NCBI RefSeq assembly: GCF_002998435.1
Contig: NZ_CP027231.1
Coordinates: 496,001-560,000, forward strand
Direction of reading: 5' to 3'
Origin: Bacteroides zoogleoformans
GTDB lineage: Bacteria > Bacteroidota > Bacteroidia > Bacteroidales > Bacteroidaceae
DNA: 64,000 bases
Shown here: in pieces, positions 36,744 to 45,901 of the stretch
Position numbering within the stretch: position 1 is the first letter of the stretch
Layout of the letters: the number at the start of each line of letters is the position of its first letter
Made by a program: the position numbers and the translations under genes
Notes under the pieces: generated by a model
What the model saw: only the letters and a program-made list of their open reading frames with translations
What the model was told of the DNA's origin: nothing
The model's database searches: none

Positions 36744-37850
36744 TTATACAGTTTGAAACACACCTATCTCCGGAAAAGTTGCGCCCTGCATAAAAAAACA
36801 GATGCTGAAGCAAGCCGCACTCACAATCCAGAGGATGACCAACGTCCATTTCAGACCGACATTCATCGGCTGCCACTTGAACATCTGACTGAAAATGCCC
36901 CACACAAGGCTGATTAGAGGAATACCCACCACCAAAATGCCGGCAATATACATCACAATAGCCACTAACGGAGAGTCGGGCAACACCACATCGGCCGTCG
37001 GAAAGAGAGCTATCAGATCAGCACTGCCACCTATGGCCACCATGACCGCGGCAAACAGCAGTGCCACAAACACCACTCCGAACACAAACAATATCGGACT
37101 GCAAATGACGGCGAAGATAATCAGACAAACCTTCAGGAACCAACCTGCAATCATTACCAAGGTATCGCTGAACTTTTGCAGGAGAGTACGGGGCTTTTCG
37201 GACGACATATAATCGTTCACACCATTGGCCATCTTCTCGAAGCCGTCTGTCACGGTTCTGCCGATATTCTCTATCGTCACCGCTTCGCCACGCATGCTCA
37301 GCTTCTCGGCTGCCGTACGGGCCTCGGGTATAAGCAGCCAGCATACGATGTAAACCGGAATCAGAGTCCCTACCCCACACACCAGAATGACAAGCAGCAA
37401 CAAGCGGAGTAAAGTTATATCCCATCCCAGATAGGCGGCCAATCCACTGACAACACCTCCCAACATCTTATCGTCCGGATTGCGGTAAAGGCGACGACGC
37501 GTAGTACCGTATGCTAATTCGCCGCGCCAAGTGCCATAACCTTTGCCAGCATTTTCAGTGCCCGAATCGAAGCCGCCGCTTTCTTTCCCGGCCTCCATAT
37601 CTTCCGGTTTTCCCATACGGACAATGACCTCTTCGACATCGGCAATCGTAATCACCTGCGAACCGGTCGCCAGTTTCTCTACAAAAAGCTCGGAGATACG
37701 TCGTTCAATATCATCTACAATTTCGTCAGCTCCGGCTTCTTTGCTGAAATGCATCTTGAGATTACTCAAATAATTATCCAAAAGGCGGTATGCGTCATCG
37801 TCTATGTTGAAGACGGTGCCACCCAAATTCACAGTCAATGTCTTTTTCAT
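36744..37850 (-). CDS. PspC domain membrane protein
   Basis: 368 residues. The N-terminal 90 residues are a soluble Bacteroidetes-type leader (KKTLTVNLGGTVFNIDDDAYRLLDNYL). A PspC domain (about 113-175) follows: RRRLYRNPDDKMLGGVVSGLAAYLGWD and a helix pair with VYIVCWLLIPE. Then come three further hydrophobic helices near residues 235-345. PspC proteins sense or respond to envelope stress. It lies downstream of the padR gene on the same strand, the usual PadR-PspC pairing in Bacteroidetes, although the gap of 369 bases is long. Confidence 0.86.
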   Translation of the reverse strand: MKKTLTVNLGGTVFNIDDDAYRLLDNYLSNLKMHFSKEAGADEIVDDIERRISELFVEKLATGSQVITIADVEEVIVRMGKPEDMEAGKESGGFDSGTENAGKGYGTWRGELAYGTTRRRLYRNPDDKMLGGVVSGLAAYLGWDITLLRLLLLVILVCGVGTLIPVYIVCWLLIPEARTAAEKLSMRGEAVTIENIGRTVTDGFEKMANGVNDYMSSEKPRTLLQKFSDTLVMIAGWFLKVCLIIFAVICSPILFVFGVVFVALLFAAVMVAIGGSADLIALFPTADVVLPDSPLVAIVMYIAGILVVGIPLISLVWGIFSQMFKWQPMNVGLKWTLVILWIVSAACFSICFFMQGATFPEIGVFQTV

Positions 37851-38219
37851 AAAATCTACTATTATTTAATTGTTTAACTATCTTACTACTTTCTGTTTTA
37901 TACGCGAATCCGGAGTAAAAAAGGAAGTAATAAACCGGCTAAAGAGCCGAGGCACTCCGACGAAATCGGTAACACCCTTATTCACACCTTTTATAAGAAG
38001 CTCCATAGATACAACATATTTCAAGAAAAACCTTGGTTTATTTTTACTAAAAACTCTGCGGATTTTTTACTAATTTCCCATCGGATTTTCAGTAAAAATC
38101 GGAGGGGTTTTTACTAAAAATTTATCGTGCAGATTTTCAAAGGGGCTTCAAAGATTTTCTTGTCAAATATTATTATCCCGAACTCACGTGTCTTTATATC
38201 AGTTTCGGCATTTATAAGC
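37851..38219. other. 369-base gap between padR and pspC with short repeats
   Basis: No convincing gene. The segment 38036-38120 contains several iterations of TTTTTACTAAAAA-like strings separated by CGGATTTT motifs. A small GGCT-AAAG-AGCC hairpin is near 37938-37950. It may be a processed or regulated leader of pspC. Confidence 0.5.
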
Positions 38220-38546
38220 TCAGAAGCGGCTGATGTGATTGACAGTCTCGTTAAGTTCTCTCCAAGATGCTTCCAGTTCGCCGAGAAAGACCTCACCCTT
38301 TGCCGTCAACCGATAATACTTGCGGGGAGGCCCTTGTGTGGATTCAATCCACTCATAACTCAGAAGATCGTCGTTCTTCAGGCGGGTGAGCAACGGATAA
38401 AGCGTTCCTTCGACTACTATCAGCCGGGCTTCTTTCAGCTTCTGAATGATGTCCGAAGCATAAGACGGCTCTTTGTGGAGCAGCAGCATGATGCAATATT
38501 CAAGCATGCCCTTGCGCATTTGCGACTTTACATTGTTTACATCCAT
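38220..38546 (-). CDS. PadR family transcriptional regulator
   Basis: 108 residues with a winged-helix PadR core: MRKGMLEYCIMLLLHKEPSYASDIIQKLKEARLIVVEGTLYPLLTRLKNDDLLSYEW (visible as GMLEY, EGTLYPLLTRL) and QGPPRKYYRLTAKG, the hallmark of the family. PadR proteins usually repress their own operon until a ligand or stress relieves them. A palindromic site overlaps the promoter at 38661-38702. It shares the strand with pspC downstream, its probable target. Confidence 0.92.
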   Translation of the reverse strand: MDVNNVKSQMRKGMLEYCIMLLLHKEPSYASDIIQKLKEARLIVVEGTLYPLLTRLKNDDLLSYEWIESTQGPPRKYYRLTAKGEVFLGELEASWRELNETVNHISRF

Positions 38547-38660
38547 GATTTGATTTGACTTTTTGACTATTTACAAATCTCTGTTTCTTTATTGTTTTTT
38601 ATTCTCTATCAGGTTGCTTTCTTGATAAACTTTCATTATACCAAGCTTATTTGTTTGGCT

Positions 38661-38702
38661 CAAATATATGCATTACTCTAATACTATGTATTACATAGTA
38701 TT
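38661..38702 (-). promoter_or_regulatory. padR promoter with overlapping palindromic operator
   Basis: On the minus strand TATATTTG (38661-38668) is an exact TAnnTTTG element. Starting 11 bases upstream is a perfect palindrome with 11-bp arms and a 1-base centre (38680-38690 AATACTATGTA, 38692-38702 TACATAGTATT), which covers where the -33 box should be. The ATGT/ACAT core resembles sites bound by PadR proteins. Autorepression is inferred. Confidence 0.72.
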
Positions 38703-38819
38703 ATTTATTGTCAATTATTAACAAATCAAGAAGGGGGGTATGTGCACTTGCTATTGTTGAACAGTCACGGGTCATCATCACATGTCGATGCAGGCACTTC
38801 TGCCACTATTCACCAACCG

Positions 38820-40013
38820 CTAAAGGCTAATCCCTCTTCCATCAATTTTCATTCCGCTGAGATAGGCGATTGCCACTCCGTAGTTTGTCATGGGCACTTG
38901 TTGCAAACGGGCATTGGCAATGCGGCTGAGCACATACTTACGGTTGAACATGCAAGCCCCGCAGTGGATGATTAAATCGTAGTCGGAAAGAGTGTCGGGG
39001 AAGTCGGTACCCGAAGCAATGTCCACTTGCAGCTTGGAACCGATACGTTGCCGCAACAGACAAGGCAACTTTACCCTGCCTATATCTTCGCCAAGAGGAG
39101 CATGAGTACAAGCTTCGGCAATCAGCACATGCGATTGTTCCGTCAATCGGTCGATGAAAGCCGCGCCTTCGACAAAGTAGTCGATATCACCTTTATATCC
39201 GGCAAAGAGCACGGAGAAGGAGGTCAGCAAGCTTTCTGCCGGCTTTTGCCGATAAACGACGGGAAAGGCCTGCGAATCGGTAATAATCAGCTTCGGAGGG
39301 CATACAAGCGTTTGCAAGGTGGAAGCAAGTTTATCGGTGGTACAGCTTATCACTATACATTTTTTATCCAACAGTTCGCGCAGCGTCTGCACCTGTGGAA
39401 GAATTAGGCGTCCTTTAGGCGCTTGTATATCCTGAGGCATGACCAAAAGAACCACATCTCCCTCTTGCACCAAATCGCCCGTGATATATTCTTCACCAAA
39501 ATCCTCCGGCATTTTCTTCAGAATGGCCTGAAAAATCTCACTCACGCCGATACCTTCTTTGGCACTAACAATCAGGGGACGTTGACCGCAGTCGCTTTCT
39601 ATCTGAAGAGCCAACCGGTCAATGTCCGGACGGAGGTCGGCCTTATTCAGAATGAGCACGGTAGGAATATGACGCGCATGCAGCGACTCCAGCCACTGCT
39701 TTTCCTCTTCTCCGCCATCTTCGCAAAGCAGCAGGGCAACGTCTGTTTTCTCCACCACTTTCAAAGTTCGCTCCACGCGCATACTTCCCAGTTCGTTTTC
39801 ATTGTCATCAAAGCCGGGAGTATCGATGAAGAGACATGCACCGAGAGGATTTACCTCCATGGTCTTTGCCACAGGATCGGTCGTTGTGCCCGGCACAGCC
39901 GATACCAGCGCAATGTCCTGTCCGGTCAAAGCATTGATCAAACTAGATTTGCCACTGTTGCGCCTTCCGAAAAGCGCAATGTGCAGGCGAGTTGAATGGG
40001 GCGTCTGATTCAT
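38820..40013 (-). CDS. hydF: [FeFe]-hydrogenase maturation GTPase HydF
   Basis: 397 residues from the ATG at 40013; a GTG 4 codons upstream is also possible. HydF is the scaffold on which the 2Fe subcluster is built before transfer to the hydrogenase. The G domain has P-loop GRRNSGKSSLINAL, TTTDPVAK, DTPGF and NKAD. The C-terminal cluster domain has the conserved H...HCGxC pattern: EACTH (about 310) and IIHCGACMFNRKYV (about 355-368), which bind a [4Fe-4S] cluster. Last gene of the hydrogenase operon. Confidence 0.95.
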   Translation of the reverse strand: MNQTPHSTRLHIALFGRRNSGKSSLINALTGQDIALVSAVPGTTTDPVAKTMEVNPLGACLFIDTPGFDDNENELGSMRVERTLKVVEKTDVALLLCEDGGEEEKQWLESLHARHIPTVLILNKADLRPDIDRLALQIESDCGQRPLIVSAKEGIGVSEIFQAILKKMPEDFGEEYITGDLVQEGDVVLLVMPQDIQAPKGRLILPQVQTLRELLDKKCIVISCTTDKLASTLQTLVCPPKLIITDSQAFPVVYRQKPAESLLTSFSVLFAGYKGDIDYFVEGAAFIDRLTEQSHVLIAEACTHAPLGEDIGRVKLPCLLRQRIGSKLQVDIASGTDFPDTLSDYDLIIHCGACMFNRKYVLSRIANARLQQVPMTNYGVAIAYLSGMKIDGRGISL

Positions 40014-40034
40014 TTTTTTATTCACTTTTTGTTT

Positions 40035-41477
40035 CTAAAACCTGAAATCTCTTTTTCCTTGTTCTATCTCTTTCAGGTTTCTTAAAGCTATTTCTCTTAC
40101 CTTCTCATTGGGGATATGGTTCATCTCTTCCCGAATCAGGCGTATTCCTTTTTCTCTTGTGCCGGGCGATGCGTAATCTTCCATATACTCTTTCAGTGTC
40201 ATCAACGCGTTGGGTTGGCAGCAATTGGCTATCTGTCCATTTTTCAAGAGTGACATAAAGCGGTCGCCGGTACGCCCTTCACGATAACAGGCGGTGCAGA
40301 AGCTGGGGATATGTCCCAATTCGAGTAGCCAGTTCACCACCTCGTCCAATGTACGCCTGTCACTCACATCAAACTGTGACGAGTTTTCCTCTTTTTTCTT
40401 TTCAGACACGGCATAACCGCCCACACTGGTACGCGAACCGCCGCTGATTTGCGAAATGCCCAGTTCGAGCACCCTACGGCGTACAACTTCCGACTCACGG
40501 GTAGAGATAATCATGCCGGTATAAGGAACTGCTATACGCGTAACGGCCACGATACGGTAGAAGATGTCATCCGATATGGCATCGGGAAAATCTTCCGTCG
40601 AGACATCATTTGCCGGACAAATGCGCGGAACGCTGATGGTATGCGGACCTATTCCGAAAGAGGCTTCCAGATGTTCGGCATGCATCAGCAAACCCACAAA
40701 ATCGTAGCGGTAGGTATTCAGCCCGAACAGCACTCCTATGCCCACATCGTCTATACCTCCCTCCATGGCGCGGTCCATCGCTTCGGTGTGATAAGCATAG
40801 TTGCTCTTAGGCCCCGTAGGATGCAACGCCTCGTAATTCGCTTTGTGGTAAGTCTCCTGAAAAAGGATATAGGTGCCGATACCGGCCTCCTTCAGACGGC
40901 GGTAGTTTTCCACACCGGTGGCAGCGATGTTCACATTCACCCTGCGGATGGCTCCGTTCTTATGTTTGATGTCATAAATGGTACGGATGGATTCAAGAAT
41001 GTATTCTATAGGGTTACGCAGCGGGTCCTCTCCCGCTTCCAGCGCCAATCTCTTGTGCCCCATATCCTGCAAGGCGATGACTTCCTGTCTGATTTCTTCC
41101 TGTGACAGTCGTTTACGTAGAATGGTGCGGTTCTTAGCATGATAAGGGCAATATACGCAACCATTCACACAATAGTTGGATAGGTAGAGCGGAGCGAACA
41201 TCACGATACGATTGCCATAGAACTTCTGTTTGATTTCGTTTGCCAAATGAAAGACACGCTCCATCAAATCCGGTTCTCCGCACTCCAGCAATACAGCCGC
41301 CTCCCGGTGTGAAAGTCCTCGACACAAGCCGGCCTTCTCAATCAGACGTTCTATCAGTTCGCGATTATTTCGATTTACCCGCGCATATTCCAAAGTCTCC
41401 AATATCTCCTGATGATGGATAAACGCCTCGGCTTGCCTTGACTTTACATCAAACTTCGTTTCATATTCTCTCTCCAT
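40035..41477 (-). CDS. hydG: [FeFe]-hydrogenase maturation radical-SAM tyrosine lyase HydG
   Basis: 480 residues. HydG splits tyrosine to give CO and cyanide for the H-cluster. The radical-SAM CX3CX2C motif is in NYCVNGCVYCPYHAKN (about residue 97-106). The C-terminal second-cluster cysteines are in PSFCTACYREGRTGDRFM, ending CCQPNALMTLKEY. Length and both motifs are typical. It ends 21 bases before hydF and starts 12 bases after hydE. Needs anaerobic cytoplasm. Confidence 0.95.
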   Translation of the reverse strand: MEREYETKFDVKSRQAEAFIHHQEILETLEYARVNRNNRELIERLIEKAGLCRGLSHREAAVLLECGEPDLMERVFHLANEIKQKFYGNRIVMFAPLYLSNYCVNGCVYCPYHAKNRTILRKRLSQEEIRQEVIALQDMGHKRLALEAGEDPLRNPIEYILESIRTIYDIKHKNGAIRRVNVNIAATGVENYRRLKEAGIGTYILFQETYHKANYEALHPTGPKSNYAYHTEAMDRAMEGGIDDVGIGVLFGLNTYRYDFVGLLMHAEHLEASFGIGPHTISVPRICPANDVSTEDFPDAISDDIFYRIVAVTRIAVPYTGMIISTRESEVVRRRVLELGISQISGGSRTSVGGYAVSEKKKEENSSQFDVSDRRTLDEVVNWLLELGHIPSFCTACYREGRTGDRFMSLLKNGQIANCCQPNALMTLKEYMEDYASPGTREKGIRLIREEMNHIPNEKVREIALRNLKEIEQGKRDFRF

Positions 41478-41489
41478 GTCCTTTATTTG

Positions 41490-42533
41490 CTATGTTCCAC
41501 TTTCATAATCTCCTCTCTCCTCCGATACCTCATATCCAATCTTTTTCAGCTGTTCCTTCAGCTCCCGCAAGCCTTCGGCAGACTCCGTCCCCACGGATAC
41601 CTTGTTATCGTAGAGCGAATAGTCGGCTCGTCGCCCGGATGGAGAGAGGTTAGGCATCACCACGTTAGCTCCTGCCAGTATCCCTCGTTCTCTCCCATCG
41701 GGAGTGACCGTTGCCAATGCAGTGGTGGCAGGTATCAATGAGGTGGGCAACAGCAGTCGGAAGATGGAAATCAGTTTGAGGCATAAGCCGATGTCGCCTG
41801 ACGGGAAAGCGGCAAAAGGTGTGTCATGATGAGGAATAAAAGGGCCAAGGCCTATCATCTCCGGACGAAAACACTCAATGAAGAGAACATCTTCCACCAA
41901 ATGCTCCACCGTCTGATACGGACTTCCTACCATAACGCCCGTTCCAACCTGATAGCCAATCTCTTTCAGCCAATCCAGGCACTGCAACCGATGAGCAAGC
42001 GACATATCGGCGGGATGCAACTTGCCGTAATGCCTGGCATTGCAGGTTTCGTGCCGAAGCAGGTAACGGTCAGCTCCCGCCCGATAAAAGCGCTCATACA
42101 CTTCTTGTGATTTCTCGCCCAACGAGAGAGTGACGGCACAGTCGGGGAAACGCTGGTGGATAGAGGCCACCACGCTCTCTGTCCATTCATCTTTCACATC
42201 AGGCATCTCACCGCCTTGCAATACAAAAGTACGAAAGCCCGACTGGTATCCTTCGTCACAACACTCAAGTATTTCCTCTCGCGTCAGTTCATAGCGGGCT
42301 ATGCCGGCGTTTGATTTTCGTATTCCGCAATAATAGCAGTTATTGCGGCAATGGTTTGTTATTTCTATCAGTCCACGAATGAAAATCTTATTGCCAAAAT
42401 GCGTCAAAGCCACCTCACTGGCTTGTTGATGCAAGTAGTCCGTTGTTCCGGCATCCCGGCAAAGCAATAACTGCTTATATTCTTCGGCAGTCAGTGTCCG
42501 GCTGCGGTGCAGTTTGTCAACCAAACTCCTCAT
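41490..42533 (-). CDS. hydE: [FeFe]-hydrogenase maturation radical-SAM protein HydE
   Basis: 347 residues. HydE takes part in making the bridging dithiolate of the H-cluster. Radical-SAM motif in IEITNHCRNNCYYCGIRKSN (about residues 57-76). LQGGEMPD, YLLRHETCNARHYGKLHP and MIGLGPFIPHHDTPFA (in outline) are typical HydE/BioB-like segments. Operon position between the hydrogenase structural gene and hydG. Confidence 0.94.
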   Translation of the reverse strand: MRSLVDKLHRSRTLTAEEYKQLLLCRDAGTTDYLHQQASEVALTHFGNKIFIRGLIEITNHCRNNCYYCGIRKSNAGIARYELTREEILECCDEGYQSGFRTFVLQGGEMPDVKDEWTESVVASIHQRFPDCAVTLSLGEKSQEVYERFYRAGADRYLLRHETCNARHYGKLHPADMSLAHRLQCLDWLKEIGYQVGTGVMVGSPYQTVEHLVEDVLFIECFRPEMIGLGPFIPHHDTPFAAFPSGDIGLCLKLISIFRLLLPTSLIPATTALATVTPDGRERGILAGANVVMPNLSPSGRRADYSLYDNKVSVGTESAEGLRELKEQLKKIGYEVSEERGDYESGT

Positions 42534-42560
42534 GATACGGATATTTTGGGGAGGATACCA

Positions 42561-44021
42561 TCAATAAGTCTTTGCCTGTTTGGCCAGTTCCTGCACTAAT
42601 TTGCGTTTACCGGCCACCACCTCGTTGTGTGCAGACGGTCCGGTAATACACCCTCCTTCGCATGCCATCACCTCGACAAACTGTGCGGCAGCCTTGCCCG
42701 ATTTGGCATAAGTCCGCAGCATAGCGATATTCTTCTTATCCAGATTAGCCAACTGAATGACTTTGATATCGGCAGCATCTTCCTTCAGATAGGATACTAC
42801 GGCACCCATCACACCTCCGGCTTGTGCAAAGCCATGTGCTTCGCGCACCGAGGTAAATGCCATTGGATAGGGCTTGGCTTCTTCGGGACGGATGTCCAGA
42901 CCGGCTAAGACTGAAGCTATTTCCTCAAAGGTCATGACAAAATCCACCGCTTCGTCCCGTTGGGCTTCTTTACGTTTAGCTAGACACGGACCAATGAATA
43001 CCACTTTTGCATCAGGATGTTTCTTTTTCGCGATACGTGAGGCATAGTACATCGGTGACCCAGTATCCGATACATAAGGCTTCATTGCCGGAATATGCTT
43101 GTTCACCAACTCAATGTACGACGGACAGCAAGAGGTGGTCATAAATGCCTGGCCTTCTTCCAGCTTCTCTACCAGTTCGCAGGCTTCATTGCTCACAGTG
43201 TCCATGGCCCCTTGAGCCACTTCGACGATATCGGCGAAACCTACCTCTTTCAACGCGCCATACACTTGTTCAACGGGGACATCGAACTGTCCTAAAACAG
43301 AAGGTGCCACAATGGCTACCAACTCTTCGCCTCTACGGATGCGATGCAACACATCGAACACTTGCGATATCTCGAAGATAGCACCGAACGGGCAAGCGTT
43401 GAGACATTTTCCGCAATAGATGCACTTGTTCTCGTCAATGTGCTCTATCCCTTCTTCATCCTTACTGATGGCCTTTACCGGACAAGCCTCTTCGCAAGGT
43501 ACGGGAATATAGACAATGGCATGATAAGGACAGCTTTTATGACAAATGCCACAACTGATACATACATCGTGGTCGATACGTGCCTGACTGTTCTCTTTCA
43601 GATGGACCGCATTCTTAGGGCAATTCGTCATACAGCTTCGGGCTATACATCCGCGGCAAAGATTTGTTATTTCGTAGTTTATCTGCACACAAGCCGAACA
43701 GGCTTCATCTATCACGCACATGATGCGCTCCTTCGGACTGCCGTTTTCTGCCCTATGCAGCGCACGGGCAGCATATTCCGACAACGGAGTAAGCTCATCC
43801 GTCTCGTCCTCCATGTCCAGCCCCAACAGCGGCAACGATTTATATTTCCATACTGCCCGTTCTTTGTGTATGCAACAGCGTCCTGCATGTTTCGACTTTT
43901 TCGGAGTCAACTCAATAGGCAAACGGTCTATTTTCTCTACGAGTTCGTTATTTTTCCACAGGCTCACCAGCTCTTTCAGCAATCTGTGGCGCACAATCAT
44001 AGTGTTGTTGGTAAATGCCAT
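42561..44021 (-). CDS. Monomeric [FeFe]-hydrogenase, group B type
   Basis: 486 residues. It reduces protons or oxidises H2 at an H-cluster. N-terminal cysteine-rich ferredoxin region: CRGCIARSCMTNCP, CISCGICHKSCP, CEEACP and CIYCGKCLNACPFGA, for several [4Fe-4S] clusters. H-domain motifs: L1 TTSCCPSYIE, L2 FIGPCLAKRKEA, L3 EVMACEGGCITGP. Tyrosine in L1 and the PCLAKR form of L2 point to group B rather than the classical group A enzyme. Encoded first in the operon with hydE, hydG and hydF. The electron partner is unknown, probably ferredoxin. Confidence 0.92.
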   Translation of the reverse strand: MAFTNNTMIVRHRLLKELVSLWKNNELVEKIDRLPIELTPKKSKHAGRCCIHKERAVWKYKSLPLLGLDMEDETDELTPLSEYAARALHRAENGSPKERIMCVIDEACSACVQINYEITNLCRGCIARSCMTNCPKNAVHLKENSQARIDHDVCISCGICHKSCPYHAIVYIPVPCEEACPVKAISKDEEGIEHIDENKCIYCGKCLNACPFGAIFEISQVFDVLHRIRRGEELVAIVAPSVLGQFDVPVEQVYGALKEVGFADIVEVAQGAMDTVSNEACELVEKLEEGQAFMTTSCCPSYIELVNKHIPAMKPYVSDTGSPMYYASRIAKKKHPDAKVVFIGPCLAKRKEAQRDEAVDFVMTFEEIASVLAGLDIRPEEAKPYPMAFTSVREAHGFAQAGGVMGAVVSYLKEDAADIKVIQLANLDKKNIAMLRTYAKSGKAAAQFVEVMACEGGCITGPSAHNEVVAGKRKLVQELAKQAKTY

Positions 44022-44058
44022 AATATTTGTAAGGTTCAGAATTAGTCAGTAACGTTTG

Positions 44059-44066
44059 CAAAGATA
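44059..44066 (-). promoter_or_regulatory. Promoter -7 element of the hydrogenase operon
   Basis: Minus-strand TATCTTTG is an exact TAnnTTTG match, 37 bases before the hydrogenase ATG at 44021. Confidence 0.65.
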
Positions 44067-44202
44067 GTATTTTTAGAATAATAAGCACAGTCCACAGTTC
44101 ACTCTTCATAAAAAACAGATATCTTACTCGTTTGCGGAATTAATATTCTGGGTCTGTGTTGAATCGTGTAGGCAACATATAATGAGAATCCGGAAAAAGT
44201 AG

Positions 44203-44210
44203 TACATTTG
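44203..44210 (+). promoter_or_regulatory. Promoter -7 element upstream of mnmE
   Basis: TACATTTG matches TAnnTTTG. It lies 183 bases before mnmE and 5 bases before the ATG of a small ORF at 44216, so the mnmE transcript would have a long leader containing or starting near that ORF. Confidence 0.6.
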
Positions 44211-44215
44211 CATTC

Positions 44216-44371
44216 ATGGATACAAACATGCTATTCTCTATCGGTTTCAATTTGTCTTTTCCATGGAAAGTAATTAAGAGTGAGTTCCGTTATTGCTCAC
44301 ATATCCATCTCTTGGAAAAGCCTATAGTCTCAAGGAGGGCCTCGTTGATAGAGCCAGGTTTTATTTTCTAA
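44216..44371 (+). CDS. 51-codon ORF in the mnmE leader, uncertain
   Basis: ATG to TAA, 51 codons (MDTNMLFSIGFNLSFPWKVI...), ending 22 bases before mnmE. Translation from its ATG would need a nearly leaderless transcript if the promoter at 44203 is right. I do not recognise the sequence. It could be a chance reading frame or an upstream regulatory peptide. Confidence 0.25.
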   Translation: MDTNMLFSIGFNLSFPWKVIKSEFRYCSHIHLLEKPIVSRRASLIEPGFIF

Positions 44372-44393
44372 GGGTTAAAATATACAGAACAAC

Positions 44394-45782
44394 ATGAATC
44401 AAGATACTATTTGTGCCATAGCCACCGCCCAAGGAGGCGCCATAGGTTGCATCCGCGTCTCCGGACCGAAAGCAATAGAAATCACTTCGTTCATCTTCAC
44501 CCCTGCCGCCACCAAGAAGATATTGGAAGAAAGCAAACCATACACACTCACCTTCGGTCGCATTCACGAAGAAGAAACAATCATCGATGAGGTACTGGTC
44601 GGTTTGTTTCGTGCCCCACATTCATACACCGGAGAAGATTCCACCGAAATCACCTGCCACGGTTCCGGCTATATCTTGCAAAAGATACTGCAACTACTCA
44701 TCAAAAACGGTTGCCGCATGGCACAACCCGGAGAATATACCCAACGCGCATTCCTCAATGGGAAAATGGATTTAAGTCAGGCAGAGGCTGTAGCCGACCT
44801 GATAGCTTCCTCTTCTGCCTCAACCCATCGTCTTGCCATGAATCAGATGCGAGGAGGTTTCAGTAAAGAGCTTACAGCTTTGCGTAATCAGCTACTGCAT
44901 TTCACCTCCCTCATCGAACTGGAGCTGGACTTCAGCGACCACGAAGAGCTGGAGTTTGCCGATCGATCCGAACTCTGCCAACTGGCCGACGGTATCAAAA
45001 ATGTTATTTCGCGTCTGGTACACTCATTCAGTGTAGGGAATGCCATAAAAAACGGCATTCCCGTAGCCATAATCGGTGAAACAAATGCCGGCAAGTCCAC
45101 ACTACTAAACACTCTGTTAAATGAAGAAAAAGCAATTGTCAGCGATATCCATGGAACGACCCGCGATGTAATAGAAGATATAGTCAACATTGGTGGCATC
45201 ACTTTCCGTTTCATTGATACAGCCGGCATCCGAGAGACCAATGATCCCATTGAAAGTATCGGCATTGAACGTACCTTTCAAAAATTAGAGCAAGCAGAAA
45301 TCGTTCTCTGGATGATTGATGTAACTGACACAACACTTCAGACATCACAGATATCCCGACAGATACTCTCCCGCTGCGAAGAGAAACAGCTTATTCTTGT
45401 ATTTAACAAGACCGACTTGGCAGAGAACCCTTCCTGCATATCTTCTACCCTCTCCTTTCCGGAGAAGATACAGTCCGTCGCAATTTCCGCCAAAAGGCAA
45501 ATCAACATTGATGCCCTGAAGCAGATGTTGGTTGCTATCGCCAATCTGCCAACCGTAACTCAGAGCGATGTCATTGTCACGAACTTCCGTCATTATGAAG
45601 CCCTTACTCATGCCCTTGAAGCCATCCAACGAGTTCAGCAAGGTCTGACCGATAATCTTTCCGGAGATTTTATCTCACAAGATATCCGAGAGTGTATCTT
45701 CCATTTGAACGACATTGCAGGAGAAATCACAAATGACATGGTACTTAAGAATATATTTGAGAAATTTTGCATCGGCAAATGA
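44394..45782 (+). CDS. mnmE: tRNA modification GTPase MnmE
   Basis: 462 residues. With MnmG it installs the (carboxy)aminomethyl group on U34 of tRNAs. N-terminal folate-binding domain: DTICAIATAQGGAIGCIRVSG, PHSYTGEDSTEITCHG. Embedded G domain: GETNAGKSTLLNTLL (about residue 227), GTTRDVIED, DTAGIRET and NKTD. The C-terminus ends FCIGK, the conserved CxGK box with the essential cysteine. A strong terminator follows at 45824. Confidence 0.97.
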   Translation: MNQDTICAIATAQGGAIGCIRVSGPKAIEITSFIFTPAATKKILEESKPYTLTFGRIHEEETIIDEVLVGLFRAPHSYTGEDSTEITCHGSGYILQKILQLLIKNGCRMAQPGEYTQRAFLNGKMDLSQAEAVADLIASSSASTHRLAMNQMRGGFSKELTALRNQLLHFTSLIELELDFSDHEELEFADRSELCQLADGIKNVISRLVHSFSVGNAIKNGIPVAIIGETNAGKSTLLNTLLNEEKAIVSDIHGTTRDVIEDIVNIGGITFRFIDTAGIRETNDPIESIGIERTFQKLEQAEIVLWMIDVTDTTLQTSQISRQILSRCEEKQLILVFNKTDLAENPSCISSTLSFPEKIQSVAISAKRQINIDALKQMLVAIANLPTVTQSDVIVTNFRHYEALTHALEAIQRVQQGLTDNLSGDFISQDIRECIFHLNDIAGEITNDMVLKNIFEKFCIGK

Positions 45783-45823
45783 TGGCTTGTAAACAGCCAT
45801 AAGCAACCATAGCCATTTAGAAT

Positions 45824-45856
45824 AAAGTCGCTGAAATCCAGCGACTTTTATTTTTA
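45824..45856 (+). terminator. mnmE terminator
   Basis: AAAGTCGCTG (45824-45833), a 5-base loop, CAGCGACTTT (45839-45848), then a TATTTTTAT tract. Confidence 0.88.
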
Positions 45857-45901
45857 TGCCCATTCCTATCAATTCTGACAGACTGCCGATTTTCAGCATC
45901 T

